Assembly (NCBI GenBank): GCA_000745135.1
Contig: JQNH01000001.1
Location: 1,674,001 to 1,738,000, forward strand
DNA length: 64,000 nucleotides
Direction of reading: 5' to 3'
Source of the DNA: Rhizobiales bacterium YIM 77505
GTDB taxonomy: Bacteria > Pseudomonadota > Alphaproteobacteria > Rhizobiales > Beijerinckiaceae
Shown piece after piece: positions 53,511-64,000 of the stretch (its first letter is position 1; the number at the start of each line of letters is the position of its first letter). Under the pieces are notes generated by a model that had not been told where the DNA came from, did not search any database, and saw nothing but the letters and a program-made list of their open reading frames with translations. The position numbers and the translations under genes are program-made.

Positions 53511-53804
53511 ATGACTTCCTCGCGCGGGCGCAGCAACGCCGACAACCTCAAGCTTCTCGAGCAGCTCCGGCCGACTTTCGAAAAGCTGAGGGCCGAACGC
53601 ATCCGTGCGGAAAGCGACATCGAGCGTCTGGAACAGGAGCTCGAGGAAGCTCGTGCCGAAGCCAGGGCCGAGCTCGGCACCGACGACGAAGAGGAGATCC
53701 GCCGGCTCATCGCCGCGACCGAGACCGAGAACGCGGCCCTCGTTCAGGAGTTCGCGGCCACCATTCGCGCCATCGAGCAGCGCCTGAAGGAGCTCGAGGC
53801 GTGA
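53511..53804 (+). CDS. Small coiled-coil protein, first gene of Rad50/Mre11-like operon
   Basis: A 97-residue protein that I start at the ATG at 53511 (MTSSRGRSNA); an ATG at 53442 sits only 12 bases after the LexA box, too close for a promoter. Almost all of it is one charged coiled coil (NADNLKLLEQLRPTFEKLRA, ERIRAESDIERLEQELEEAR, then EIRRLIAATETENAALVQEF). Its stop overlaps the GTG of the next gene. It may pair with the coiled coils of the ATPase as a separate coil strand, or bind its head. No known family recognised. Confidence 0.8.
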   Translation: MTSSRGRSNADNLKLLEQLRPTFEKLRAERIRAESDIERLEQELEEARAEARAELGTDDEEEIRRLIAATETENAALVQEFAATIRAIEQRLKELEA

Positions 53805-55627
53805 GCGAGCGTTCCGTCGCCGACATGCCTTTCCTCGAAGGTGCCCGTGAGCTTGACCGCGTGGCGCAGCGGCTCGCCCGGGCCGAGGGTCGCCGCGAGG
53901 CGCTGACGCAGCGGCACGACCAGCTCGTGAAGGAGGTCGCGCTCGCCAAGGCGCGTCTTGCCGTGCGCGGCGAGGTCGAGCGCTTCATGGAGGAAGTGCA
54001 GGCAGAGGCAAGCCGTCGCAACCTGGCGAGCTTCGAGGCGCTCCTCACCGCGCTCGTCCAGGAGGTGCTGCCGGGCGAGAAGCCGGTCGCGCTCCAGCTT
54101 GCGACCGAGCGGGGCCTCGCCTCCCTCGACATTGGCGTGATGCGGCCGGACGGCGTGATCGAGGACGTGCTCGAGGACAATGGCGGGGCGCTGACCAATG
54201 TGGTCGGCATGGCGCTTCGTCTCATCGCCGTGGTGAAGGCGGGCGTCGGACGTTTCCTCGCGCTCGACGAGGCGGATTGCTGGATCGCCCCCGAGCGCAT
54301 CCCCGCCTTCTACCGCGTGCTGGAGGACAGCGCCGCGCGCCTTGGAGTGCAGTGCCTCGTCATCTCACACCATGACGTGGCGGCCTTTGGGGACCGCCTG
54401 CGCGTGTGCCGGATCAAAGGGGAGCCGGCCACGGGCGTCAGCGTCATCTGCCCGGAGGATGGCAGCGCCGTGGACGAGGCTGCGCGCGGCTTCCGCTTCA
54501 TCCGGCTCGTCGACGTGCAGGGCTACAAGGATGCGACCTTGACCCTCGGCCCTGGCGTCAACGCGCTCATCGGCCCCAACAACCGGGGCAAATCGACCTT
54601 CGTTCGCGCCTTGAGAGCCGTGTTCTATGGGGAGGCGCGCGACAGCCTCGTCCGCACGGGCGCGACCTCCGCCACGGTGGAGATCGGGGTTGCGGGCGGG
54701 CGGACCCTGCGCTTCACGCGCCGGCCTCGCCGCACGCCCGTCAATGTCTGGTCGCTTCTGGAGGCGGATGGCTCGATCGTCGAGGAGAATGGCCTTCGCT
54801 ACGAGACCGGCGGGCGCGCCCCGCCCGACTGGGTCGACCGCCTCTTCGGCATCGTCAAGGTCGAGGACCTCGACGTCCATGTGGCGCATCAGAAGTTCCC
54901 CGTGTTCCTCCTGGGCGAGACGCCCTCACGCCGCTCGGCCGTGCTCTCGATCGGCCAGGAAGCGAGCTATATCCGCGACATGCAGGCCCTCCACCGTGAG
55001 CGTGTCCTGCGGGACCAGGCGCTGGTGCGCACCGGGGAACAGGAGCTCACCGACATCCGGGAGGCGCTGAACGCCTTCGAGGCCCTGCCCCTCGTCGCGG
55101 CCGAGATCGCCAAGGCGCGCGGGCTGGCTGGCCGGATCGAGGCTCTGTCGCGAGGGCAGGCGGCCCTTGCCCGGCATACGTCCCGCCTCGCCGCCGCCAA
55201 GGCCGCCCTACAGCGCGGCCGAGGCCGCGCGGCCGCTCTCGCGGACGTCCCGGCTCCCGAGCGGCTTGCTGACCTGTCGGCCCGGCTTGCGCGCGAGCAG
55301 GAGCGCGAGCGTCTCGCCCGCCGCGTGCTTTCGCTCAGCGAGGCCCTTGCGGCGGCTCGGCGGCGGCGCGTCATCGTTGAGGATGTGCCCGCCGGCCTCC
55401 CCGCTCTCAGCGACAGCTCCGGAGCCCGGGCGGCCTTGGATCGTATCGAGAGCTTGACGACGGCTCTGGCGAGCGCCCGACAGCGCGCTCGGGCGGCGAA
55501 CACAGGCATGGAAGCGGTGCGCGCCGAGATCGCCCGGATCGTCGAGGCGACCGGCGGCCTTTGCCCAGCCTGCGGCGCCTCCGTCGAGGCCGAAGCACTC
55601 CTTGAGCACCATGCCCATGCCGCCTGA
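53801..55627 (+). CDS. Circularly permuted Rad50/SbcC-like ATPase
   Basis: A 608-residue protein with a GTG start overlapping the upstream stop. Motif order is unusual. Coiled coil (residues 13-80) comes first, then a signature-like NGGALTNVVGMALRL (127-141), Walker B RFLALDEAD (151-159) and the H-loop VISHHD (187-192). Walker A follows at GPNNRGKST (258-266), then a Q-loop-like AHQKFPVF, a long coiled coil (about 395-585) and CPAC (588-591) near the C-terminus, like one half of a zinc hook. In Rad50/SbcC the Walker A half comes first and the hook is in the middle. Here the break lies at the hook and the two head halves are joined, so a full head should still form. The next gene encodes an Mre11/SbcD-like nuclease. 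Confidence 0.85.
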   Translation: MSERSVADMPFLEGARELDRVAQRLARAEGRREALTQRHDQLVKEVALAKARLAVRGEVERFMEEVQAEASRRNLASFEALLTALVQEVLPGEKPVALQLATERGLASLDIGVMRPDGVIEDVLEDNGGALTNVVGMALRLIAVVKAGVGRFLALDEADCWIAPERIPAFYRVLEDSAARLGVQCLVISHHDVAAFGDRLRVCRIKGEPATGVSVICPEDGSAVDEAARGFRFIRLVDVQGYKDATLTLGPGVNALIGPNNRGKSTFVRALRAVFYGEARDSLVRTGATSATVEIGVAGGRTLRFTRRPRRTPVNVWSLLEADGSIVEENGLRYETGGRAPPDWVDRLFGIVKVEDLDVHVAHQKFPVFLLGETPSRRSAVLSIGQEASYIRDMQALHRERVLRDQALVRTGEQELTDIREALNAFEALPLVAAEIAKARGLAGRIEALSRGQAALARHTSRLAAAKAALQRGRGRAAALADVPAPERLADLSARLAREQERERLARRVLSLSEALAAARRRRVIVEDVPAGLPALSDSSGARAALDRIESLTTALASARQRARAANTGMEAVRAEIARIVEATGGLCPACGASVEAEALLEHHAHAA

Positions 55628-55636
55628 GGCCACACC

Positions 55637-56641
55637 ATGATCCTCTCCGGACAGCCCCTGCCCGGCTCGCCGATCGCCTGCGAAGGGCTGCTGATCATCG
55701 GCGATCCCCACATCGGCTCGCGCCGGCCCGGTCGCCGCAAGGACACCGATTGGCCCACGCCCATCTTGAAGAAGCTCGAGCGCTGCATCGCCATCGCCAA
55801 TGAGCGCCACCTGGCGCCCGTCGTCCTCGGAGATCTGTTCGAGCAGGCGGTCGAGCCGGATGAGGGCGTGAAGGCACGGCTCATCCGCATCTTCAAGCAG
55901 GCCCGTATCCGACCGCTCGTCAATGTCGGCAACCATGACATGGCTCACACCATGCTGACGGACCAGGACAGCCTGGCGGTGCTCGGCCTTGCCGACGTCG
56001 TCGACGTGGTGGCGCTCTCCGGTCCGGCGGCCGTCTTCGTCGTCGGGGGACGCCGCATCGGGCTTGGAATGACGCCCTACGGCCAGACCATTCCGCAGGA
56101 CGTCCGCGACACCTTCCCGCAAGCTGACGTGGTGGCGTGGCTGACCCATCACGACATCGCCTTCGGCAGTGCCTATCCGGGCGCAGCCCCGCCCTCCGCC
56201 ATCGAGGGCTGCGCCGTCGCGATCAACGGCCACGTCCATGCCACCAAGGCCCCGGTGGCGGCGGGCTGCACGCGCTGGCTGAACCCCGGCAACATCAACC
56301 GGCAGTCCGTCGACCTTGCCGAGCACCGCCCCTGCGCCTGGATCCTCCACCCCGACCTGGAGCTCGAGCGCCAGGAACTGCCGTACGAGGCCGATGTGTT
56401 CGACCTCACCGGCCGGCTCGTGGAGCCGGCGAGCGGACGCGCCATGGCCGAGGCGGTAGAGAGCGCGTTCGTCTCGCTTCTGCGTGCCGAATCGGCGGCC
56501 GAGATGACAAAGAGCGACGACGGGTCGGTCCTCGCTGAGGAGATCGAGGCGAAATTCGCCCGCGACGCCACGCCCGAGCCGGTCCGCGCGGTCATCCGCT
56601 CGCTCCTCGCGGAAGCGGTCGAACGGCGGGCGAGGCCGTAA
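55637..56641 (+). CDS. Mre11/SbcD-like metallophosphoesterase
   Basis: A 334-residue protein nine bases after the permuted ATPase. The calcineurin-type metal motifs are complete: GDPHIG (Asp23, His25), LGDLFE (Asp66), GNHD (Asn99, His100), THH (His161) and NGHVH (His189, His191). It resembles the nuclease of Mre11-Rad50 or SbcCD. The C-terminal 120 residues are helical and could dock on the ATPase. It is in the same operon and likely under LexA control. Nuclease activity on DNA ends is inferred. Confidence 0.87.
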   Translation: MILSGQPLPGSPIACEGLLIIGDPHIGSRRPGRRKDTDWPTPILKKLERCIAIANERHLAPVVLGDLFEQAVEPDEGVKARLIRIFKQARIRPLVNVGNHDMAHTMLTDQDSLAVLGLADVVDVVALSGPAAVFVVGGRRIGLGMTPYGQTIPQDVRDTFPQADVVAWLTHHDIAFGSAYPGAAPPSAIEGCAVAINGHVHATKAPVAAGCTRWLNPGNINRQSVDLAEHRPCAWILHPDLELERQELPYEADVFDLTGRLVEPASGRAMAEAVESAFVSLLRAESAAEMTKSDDGSVLAEEIEAKFARDATPEPVRAVIRSLLAEAVERRARP

Positions 56642-56651
56642 GGCTGCGCCT

Positions 56652-57080
56652 TCAGAACGTCATGGCGGCGGCGTTGATGACGCCGGCGGACAGTGAGGCA
56701 GAGCCGAGAAACAACGCCGGAGCGAGCTCGTTCGAAGCGATGCGTTCGGACAGATTCGGCACCAAAAGCCGCACCAGCCAGTAGGCGATAATCTGGACGA
56801 TCAAGGCCACTACGCCCCAGACGAGGCAATCGACGATGTTCTGAGCATGCACGATGGCGCTCGCAAGCGGCAAGGCGAAGCCGATGAGGCTCAATCCGAG
56901 CGCAAGCCCGGCCGCGATGACGTTCTGCCGGATGAGGGCGAGCTCGTTATGGGCGGTCGCGAGCGAGTAGACGAAGAGATAAAACCCCGCCAACGCGATG
57001 GCCGTGGCGAAGTAGAGCAGGAATTCAAGCAGGTTCGCGATGGACGACACCACGTCGACTCTCGGACTGGCATGACACAA
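56652..57080 (-). CDS. DUF350 membrane protein
   Basis: A protein of up to 142 residues with four hydrophobic helices (LEFLLYFATAIALAGFYLFV; VIAAGLALGLSLIGFALPLA; VDCLVWGVVALIVQIIAYWL; APALFLGSASLSAGVINAAA), the DUF350 pattern. The longest reading starts at a TTG; two GTG codons at 57053 and 57050 are alternatives. The function is unknown; the family is often next to stress-related genes. It converges with the Mre11-like gene, so the operon probably ends between them. Confidence 0.8.
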   Translation of the reverse strand: MCHASPRVDVVSSIANLLEFLLYFATAIALAGFYLFVYSLATAHNELALIRQNVIAAGLALGLSLIGFALPLASAIVHAQNIVDCLVWGVVALIVQIIAYWLVRLLVPNLSERIASNELAPALFLGSASLSAGVINAAAMTF

Positions 57081-57179
57081 CCGCCCTCACCGTAGCCATA
57101 AGCCTGTCGGCGGGCCAGTCTTCGAGTGCCTCCTGCAGCCTCGATCCACGGCATTCAGGGGTGCCGCCGGACCGGCCGG

Positions 57180-59362
<2,183 letters not shown>

Positions 59363-59692
59363 ATCTCTACTCGCGGCGAACCCTGGTCCGCCATTCGCGG
59401 GCGTCCATACAGGATCGGGAATGCCTATCCAAGTCGGAAGCTATTCGTCGGCCTGCAACCGCGGGGTCAAGGCACCTCCCGCGACCAAACCTCGCAGATA
59501 GGGATGGAGATCACGATCGCCAAGCCGCTTCCCGACATCAGCACCTCCACGCCCATCGGGGCCTTGCGCGCCGAGTGATCTGAACGCCGTCCGCGGCCCC
59601 GTCGGTGCGCTCGGCCGCGACGCTCGAGAGGCTGCGAGCATGGCTGATGCCGGGTCGGCGTCATGCACGGGGCAGGCGCCAAGGTCCGTCCG
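59363..59692. other. Intergenic stretch between secG and tpiA
   Basis: A 330-base gap. I see no tRNA, no convincing gene and no strong repeat. Short open frames here lack ribosome sites and family-like patterns. The secG promoter should lie in it. Confidence 0.5.
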
Positions 59693-60457
59693 CTAGACCA
59701 GGTAAGCACCTGCAATCGCGAGGAAATCGGCCGCCACGAGGCTCGCGCCGCCGACCAGCGCCCCATCGACATTCGGCACCGCAAGCAGCTCCTTGGCGTT
59801 CGACGGCTTGACCGAGCCGCCGTAGAGAATGCGGACCTTCGTCTGATCGGCGCGGCCGACGATGCGCCGCAATTCGTCGCGGATGAGGGCATGCACCTCG
59901 GCAACGTCGCTCGGGGTCGGCGTGAGCCCCGTGCCGATCGCCCAGACGGGTTCATAGGCGATCACGAGATCCGCCGCGGTGGCCGCTTCGGGAACCGAGC
60001 CGCGCAGCTGCCGGCGCACTACCGCGAGCGTCTTGCCGGCCTCCCGCTCCTCCCGGCTCTCGCCGACGCAGACGATGGCGATGAGGCCGGCCCGGTGCGC
60101 GGCCTCGGCCTTGGCGCGCACGTCCGCATCCTTTTCGCGGTGATAGGTGCGGCGCTCGGAATGGCCGACGATGACGTAGCTGGCGCCCATATCGGCCAGC
60201 ATCTCGGCCGAGATGTCCCCCGTGTAGGCGCCGCTCTCGGCGGCATGGCAGTCCTGGCCCCCGATCGCGATGCGCGAGCCGATCGCGAGCACTGCGAAGT
60301 TCTGGATCAGGGTGGCCGGCGGGCAGACGAGAAGGTCGACCTTCGACCGCAAGCCAGGCGTATAGCCGATCTGGAGATCGCCCAAGATCCGCGCCGAGCT
60401 CTTCAACCCGTTCATCTTCCAGTTCCCGGCGACGAGCGGACGCGGACGATCGGTCAT
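59693..60457 (-). CDS. tpiA: Triose-phosphate isomerase
   Basis: A 254-residue TIM barrel: GNWKMNG (Lys14), [14 protein letters not shown] (catalytic His) and [13 protein letters not shown] (catalytic Glu), with loop GGSVKPSN. It interconverts dihydroxyacetone phosphate and glyceraldehyde 3-phosphate. It lies divergent from ppiD. Confidence 0.97.
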   Translation of the reverse strand: MTDRPRPLVAGNWKMNGLKSSARILGDLQIGYTPGLRSKVDLLVCPPATLIQNFAVLAIGSRIAIGGQDCHAAESGAYTGDISAEMLADMGASYVIVGHSERRTYHREKDADVRAKAEAAHRAGLIAIVCVGESREEREAGKTLAVVRRQLRGSVPEAATAADLVIAYEPVWAIGTGLTPTPSDVAEVHALIRDELRRIVGRADQTKVRILYGGSVKPSNAKELLAVPNVDGALVGGASLVAADFLAIAGAYLV

Positions 60458-60609
60458 TCGGCATCTCCCTCAAAGGACGCGAGCGAGGTAGCAAAGGGCC
60501 GCGGCCATCGCAATCGCCGCAGGCTCCTGCCTCGTCGGCAGGCGTGCTGCCCTTTTCCCGCCCCGGATGATGGGCTATCGCCATCTCGAGAGAAGGACAG
60601 CTCGCCGTC

Positions 60610-62508
60610 ATGATGAAGGGACTGCGGACCGCCGGGCAGACTTGGCTCGGCAAGACCATCATTGCCGTTCTGTTCGGCTTCCTGATCGTCAGCTTTGCGA
60701 TCTGGGGCATCAACGACATCTTCCGTGGCTCGACGCGAGTGACCGTGGCGCGCGTCGGCGATGCGGAGATCACGGCCGAGGAGTTCCGCTCGACCTACCA
60801 GAGCGAGCTGCAGCAGCTCATCCGGCGCACCCGGCAGAGCATCACGCCGCAACAGGCCCGGGCGCTCGGGCTCGACAGCCAGATTCTGTCCCGGATGGTC
60901 ACGGAGGCGACCCTCAGCCAGCGGGCGCAGGCGCTGGGACTTGCGGCTTCCGATCAACTGATCGCCCGGACCGTCATCGAGGAACCCGCCTTCCGCGGGA
61001 CCGACGGCCAGTTCGACCGCGCGCGCTTCGACCTCTACTTGAGCGAGCGGGGCTTGAGCGAGGCCGGATTCCTGCGGGAGCAGCGGAGCGCTCTCGTCAG
61101 GACGCATCTTGCCGAAGCCATCGCCGGCGCGCTCCATGTCCCGCTCGCCGTGCGCGAGGCTGTGCATCGCTACGGCGCCGAACGCCGGACCGCGTCCTAT
61201 TTCGTCCTGCCGGCATCGAGCGTCGGCGACATTCCGGCACCGACCGACGAGCAGCTGCAGGCCTTCTACAACGAGCGCAAGGCGAGCTTCCGCGCCCCCG
61301 AATATCGAGCGCTGAACGTCCTCGTCATCAGCCCCCAGAGCATCGCCAGCCCCGAGGCCGTGTCGGACGAGGAGGCACGCAAGCGCTACGAGCAGGCGAA
61401 AAACCGCTTCGGCAGGCCCGAGCGGCGCACCGTGCAGCAGATCGTCTTCCCCTCCGCGGAGGAGGCCGAGGCGGCTTTCCAACGCATCAAGGACGGCGTC
61501 GCCTTCGAGGCGGTGGCGGCCGAGCACAACATCGATCCGAAGGATCTCGAGCTCGGCACCTTCTCCAAGAGCGAGATGATCGATCCTGCCGTCGCCGACG
61601 CGGCGTTCGCCCTGGAGCCCGGAGCGGTGAGCGGGCCGGTGAAGGGCCGGTTTGGAACCGTGCTCGTCAGGGTGACGATGATCGAGCCCGAGAGCGTCAA
61701 GCCCTTCGAGGAGGTTGCCGCCGAGATCCGTCGCGAACTCGCGATCGAGCGGGCGCGGCGGCAGATCGACGAGGTTCACGACCGCATCGAAGATCAGCGC
61801 GCCAGCGCCCGCCCCTTGCCGGACATCGCCCGGGAGCAGGGTCATGCCCTCATCACCCTTGCGGCGGTGGACCGCTCCGGCCGGGACAAGACCGGCGCTC
61901 CGATCCCGAACCTCCCCGAGCGGGAGGCGTTGCTGACGGCCGCGTTCGGATCCGATGTGGGGGTCGATAACGAGGCGTTGCGGACGCGGGACGGCGGCTA
62001 TCTCTGGTTCGAGGTCACGGGCATCGAGCCTGCGCGCGACAAGACCCTTGAGGAGGTCAAGAGCCAGGTCGCCGAGCAATGGCGGACGGAACAGGTCTCC
62101 CGCCGCCTGGCCGAGAAGGCACGCGGCCTCGTCGACCGGATTGACAAGGGCGAAGGCATTGAGACGGTGGCGGCCGAAGCGGGCGCCGAGGTCAGGACCG
62201 CGAGCGAGCTTGCGCGCCGGACCGCGAAGGACGCCCTCACCGCCGCGGTGGTCGACCGCATCTTCGCCGTCCCGGTCGGCCGCGCCGGCAGTGCCGAGGG
62301 GGATGACTCCCGCACGGTGTTCAAGGTCGCGGCCGCGACCGTCTCGCCGCTCGTCACGACGACGCGGGAGGCCGAGCAGGTGGCGGACCAGCTGCGGCTG
62401 TCCATCTCCGACGACCTCATCGCGCAATATGTCGCCCAGGCGCAGCAGGAGCTCGGCGTGAGGGTCAACCAGGAGGCGGTGCGCCGGGCTGTTGGCGGCG
62501 AGATCTAG
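60610..62508 (+). CDS. ppiD: Peptidyl-prolyl isomerase PpiD-like
   Basis: A 632-residue inner-membrane-anchored chaperone. An N-terminal helix (IIAVLFGFLIVSFAIWGIND) is followed by a SurA-N-like chaperone domain (VGDAEITAEEFRSTYQSELQ), a parvulin-type rotamase domain (about residues 250-360, with VQQIVFPSAEEAEAAF and LELGTFSKSEMID) and a SurA-like C-terminal part. It helps fold proteins leaving the Sec channel. A neighbouring ATG two codons apart gives the same product. It is followed by trpE after 3 bases. Confidence 0.93.
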   Translation: MMKGLRTAGQTWLGKTIIAVLFGFLIVSFAIWGINDIFRGSTRVTVARVGDAEITAEEFRSTYQSELQQLIRRTRQSITPQQARALGLDSQILSRMVTEATLSQRAQALGLAASDQLIARTVIEEPAFRGTDGQFDRARFDLYLSERGLSEAGFLREQRSALVRTHLAEAIAGALHVPLAVREAVHRYGAERRTASYFVLPASSVGDIPAPTDEQLQAFYNERKASFRAPEYRALNVLVISPQSIASPEAVSDEEARKRYEQAKNRFGRPERRTVQQIVFPSAEEAEAAFQRIKDGVAFEAVAAEHNIDPKDLELGTFSKSEMIDPAVADAAFALEPGAVSGPVKGRFGTVLVRVTMIEPESVKPFEEVAAEIRRELAIERARRQIDEVHDRIEDQRASARPLPDIAREQGHALITLAAVDRSGRDKTGAPIPNLPEREALLTAAFGSDVGVDNEALRTRDGGYLWFEVTGIEPARDKTLEEVKSQVAEQWRTEQVSRRLAEKARGLVDRIDKGEGIETVAAEAGAEVRTASELARRTAKDALTAAVVDRIFAVPVGRAGSAEGDDSRTVFKVAAATVSPLVTTTREAEQVADQLRLSISDDLIAQYVAQAQQELGVRVNQEAVRRAVGGEI

Positions 62509-62511
62509 GCC

Positions 62512-64000
62512 GTGCGTGTCGAACCGGATTTCGCGGACTTTGCAGGTCTCTACGAGGCCGGCGTTGCGACCGTCGCGAGGACGACTCTCCTCGGCGATCT
62601 CGAAACCCCGGTCGCCGCCTTCCTCAAGCTGCGCGCGGCCCATGAGGGGCCGGCCTTCCTGCTCGAGTCGGTCGAGGGCGGGGCAGTGCGCGGCCGCTAC
62701 TCGATGATCGGACTCGCCCCGGACCTCATCTGGCGATGCCGGGACGGCATCGCCGAGATCGATCGCAACGGCGAGCCGGACCGCGAGACCTTCGTTGCGG
62801 AGACGCAAGGCCCCCTCGACAGCCTGCGGGCGCTCATCGCAGAGAGCGAGATCCGGCTTCCCCCCGGCTCTCCGCCCATGGCGGCGGGCCTGTTCGGCTA
62901 TCTCGGCTACGACATGGTGCGGCTTATGGAGCGGCTGGCGCCGCCCCCGCCGGACGCGCTCAACGTCCCGGACGCGATCCTCCTGCGGCCGACCGTCATG
63001 GTGGTCTTCGACGCGGTCCGCGACGAGATTTCGGTCATGACGCCGGTCCGCCCGAAGCAAGGCGTCTCGGCGAGGGCGGCCTATGAGACGGCGCTGGCGC
63101 GCATCGAGCGCGTGCTATGGGCGCTCGAACGGCCGGTGCCTTTGGACGAGAGGCCCAGTCCGCTGCGTCTCGACCTTGCGCCGCCGCGCTCCAACACGAC
63201 GGAGCGCGAGTTCATGGCGATGGTCGAGCGCGCCAAGGAGTACATCCGCGCCGGCGACATCTTCCAGGTCGTGCTCTCGCAGCGGTTTGAAACCGAGTTT
63301 CCCCTCCCCGCCTTCGCGCTCTACCGGTCGCTGCGACGGATCAACCCGGCGCCGTTCCTTTGCTACCTCGATTTCCAACGCTTCCAGATCGTCTGTTCGA
63401 GCCCCGAGATCCTGGTCCGGGTGCGCGAGGGGCGCGTCACCATCCGCCCGATCGCCGGAACCCGTCCGCGGGGCGCCACCCCGACGGAGGATCGGCGCTT
63501 GGCGGAGGAGCTTCTCGCCGACCCAAAGGAGCGGGCCGAGCACCTCATGCTGCTGGATCTGGGGCGCAACGACGTGGGGCGCGTCGCGCAGCTTGGCACC
63601 GTCAAGGTCACCGACAGCTTCTTCCTCGAGTACTACTCGCAGGTCATGCACATCGTCTCCAATGTCGAGGGACGGCTCGCCAAGGACCGGGACGCCCTCG
63701 ATGCCCTCATCGCCGGTTTCCCGGCCGGGACTGTCTCCGGCGCCCCCAAGGTGCGCGCGATGGAGATCATCGACGAACTGGAAAAGGAGAAGCGGGGTCC
63801 TTACGGCGGCTGCATCGGCTATTTCGGGGCCGATGGCGAGATGGACACCTGCATCGTCCTGCGCACGGCCATCGTGAAGGACGGCCGCATGAGCGTGCAG
63901 GCCGGAGCCGGCATCGTCTACGACTCGGCGCCCGCCCTGGAACAGCAGGAGTGCGTCAACAAGGCGAAAGCCCTGTTCCGAGCGGCCGAGGATGCGGTGC
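62512..64000 (+). CDS. trpE: Anthranilate synthase component I (cut by window end)
   Basis: The GTG at 62512 (VRVEPDFADFAGLYEAG) begins three bases after ppiD. The frame is open to the last base, so about 496 residues are visible and the C-terminus is missing. The N-terminal regulatory domain has LLESVEGGAVRGRYSMIG with the feedback-inhibition LLES element. The catalytic part has RPIAGTRPRGATPTEDRRLA, DLGRNDVGRVA, and TVSGAPKVRAMEIIDELE. It converts chorismate to anthranilate. Close spacing suggests co-transcription with ppiD. Confidence 0.95.
   Translation, partial: MRVEPDFADFAGLYEAGVATVARTTLLGDLETPVAAFLKLRAAHEGPAFLLESVEGGAVRGRYSMIGLAPDLIWRCRDGIAEIDRNGEPDRETFVAETQGPLDSLRALIAESEIRLPPGSPPMAAGLFGYLGYDMVRLMERLAPPPPDALNVPDAILLRPTVMVVFDAVRDEISVMTPVRPKQGVSARAAYETALARIERVLWALERPVPLDERPSPLRLDLAPPRSNTTEREFMAMVERAKEYIRAGDIFQVVLSQRFETEFPLPAFALYRSLRRINPAPFLCYLDFQRFQIVCSSPEILVRVREGRVTIRPIAGTRPRGATPTEDRRLAEELLADPKERAEHLMLLDLGRNDVGRVAQLGTVKVTDSFFLEYYSQVMHIVSNVEGRLAKDRDALDALIAGFPAGTVSGAPKVRAMEIIDELEKEKRGPYGGCIGYFGADGEMDTCIVLRTAIVKDGRMSVQAGAGIVYDSAPALEQQECVNKAKALFRAAEDAV

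Noticed and set aside
56652-57080. DUF350 gene as a fourth member of the SOS operon
   Set aside because: It lies on the opposite strand and converges with the Mre11-like gene, and no LexA box is seen before it.
60454-63060. An 868-residue minus-strand open frame over ppiD and trpE
   Set aside because: Antisense shadow across two well-identified genes, with no motif of its own.

Overview
The window is high-GC DNA that looks like an alphaproteobacterium of the Hyphomicrobiales (Rhizobiales) type. Evidence: the chromosomal order pyrG-secG-tpiA-ppiD-trpE, a SAM-II riboswitch upstream of metZ, and SOS boxes of the alphaproteobacterial form GTTC-N7-GTTC. It has two halves that meet at the 3' end of guaA, near 35.87 kb.

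Left half (1 to about 35.87 kb): most of an integrative and conjugative element (ICE). Its far end lies outside the window to the left. From left to right it carries DNA-metabolism genes (end of a strawberry notch-type helicase, a Toprim protein, a DUF2493 protein), a FitA/FitB-like toxin-antitoxin pair, an EamA transporter, a regulatory block (DUF736, XRE, DUF2285 and a frameshifted DUF6499-DUF2285 gene), and a replication/partition block (RPA-type initiator, three iterons, ParA, a ribbon-helix-helix partner). The transfer module follows: DUF2840, a TraF-like S26 peptidase, a second DUF736, a lytic transglycosylase, an oriT with a T-border-like nick core, a VirD2-like relaxase, TraG, a CopG-like protein and trbBCDEJKLFGI. 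Next comes a cargo region (about 26.9-33.8 kb) built from ArsR/AHSA1/VOC/DoxX modules, a broken LysR gene and a methyltransferase. The element ends with alpA and a P4-type tyrosine integrase that lies beside guaA, so the 3' end of guaA is the likely attachment site.

Right half (35.87-64 kb): ordinary chromosome. It holds guaA-rsmB-MAPEG-guaB, an MFS exporter, a dienelactone hydrolase, a frameshifted methyltransferase, rlmE-ppx, a response regulator, RraA-like and rhodanese genes, metZ and cysK with a SAM-II riboswitch between them, an old-yellow-enzyme oxidoreductase, pyrG, secG, tpiA, ppiD and the start of trpE.

The most unusual locus is at 52.7-56.6 kb. Two perfect SOS boxes lie in a divergent promoter region. 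On one side is an unknown 196-residue protein. On the other is an overlapping operon of a small coiled-coil protein, a Rad50/SbcC-like ATPase whose motifs run in circularly permuted order (signature, Walker B, H-loop, then Walker A, Q-loop, coil, CPAC zinc-hook half), and an Mre11/SbcD-like phosphoesterase. I read this as an SOS-inducible, permuted Mre11-Rad50-type DNA-end-processing system. Other structures that stand out are two about 190-nt leaders in the ICE that share architecture with compensatory stems (before DUF2493 and DUF736), the iteron array, and the oriT hairpins.

Three genes carry single frameshifts (7173-7944, 27252-28171, 43522-44356). They could be real decay or sequencing indels.
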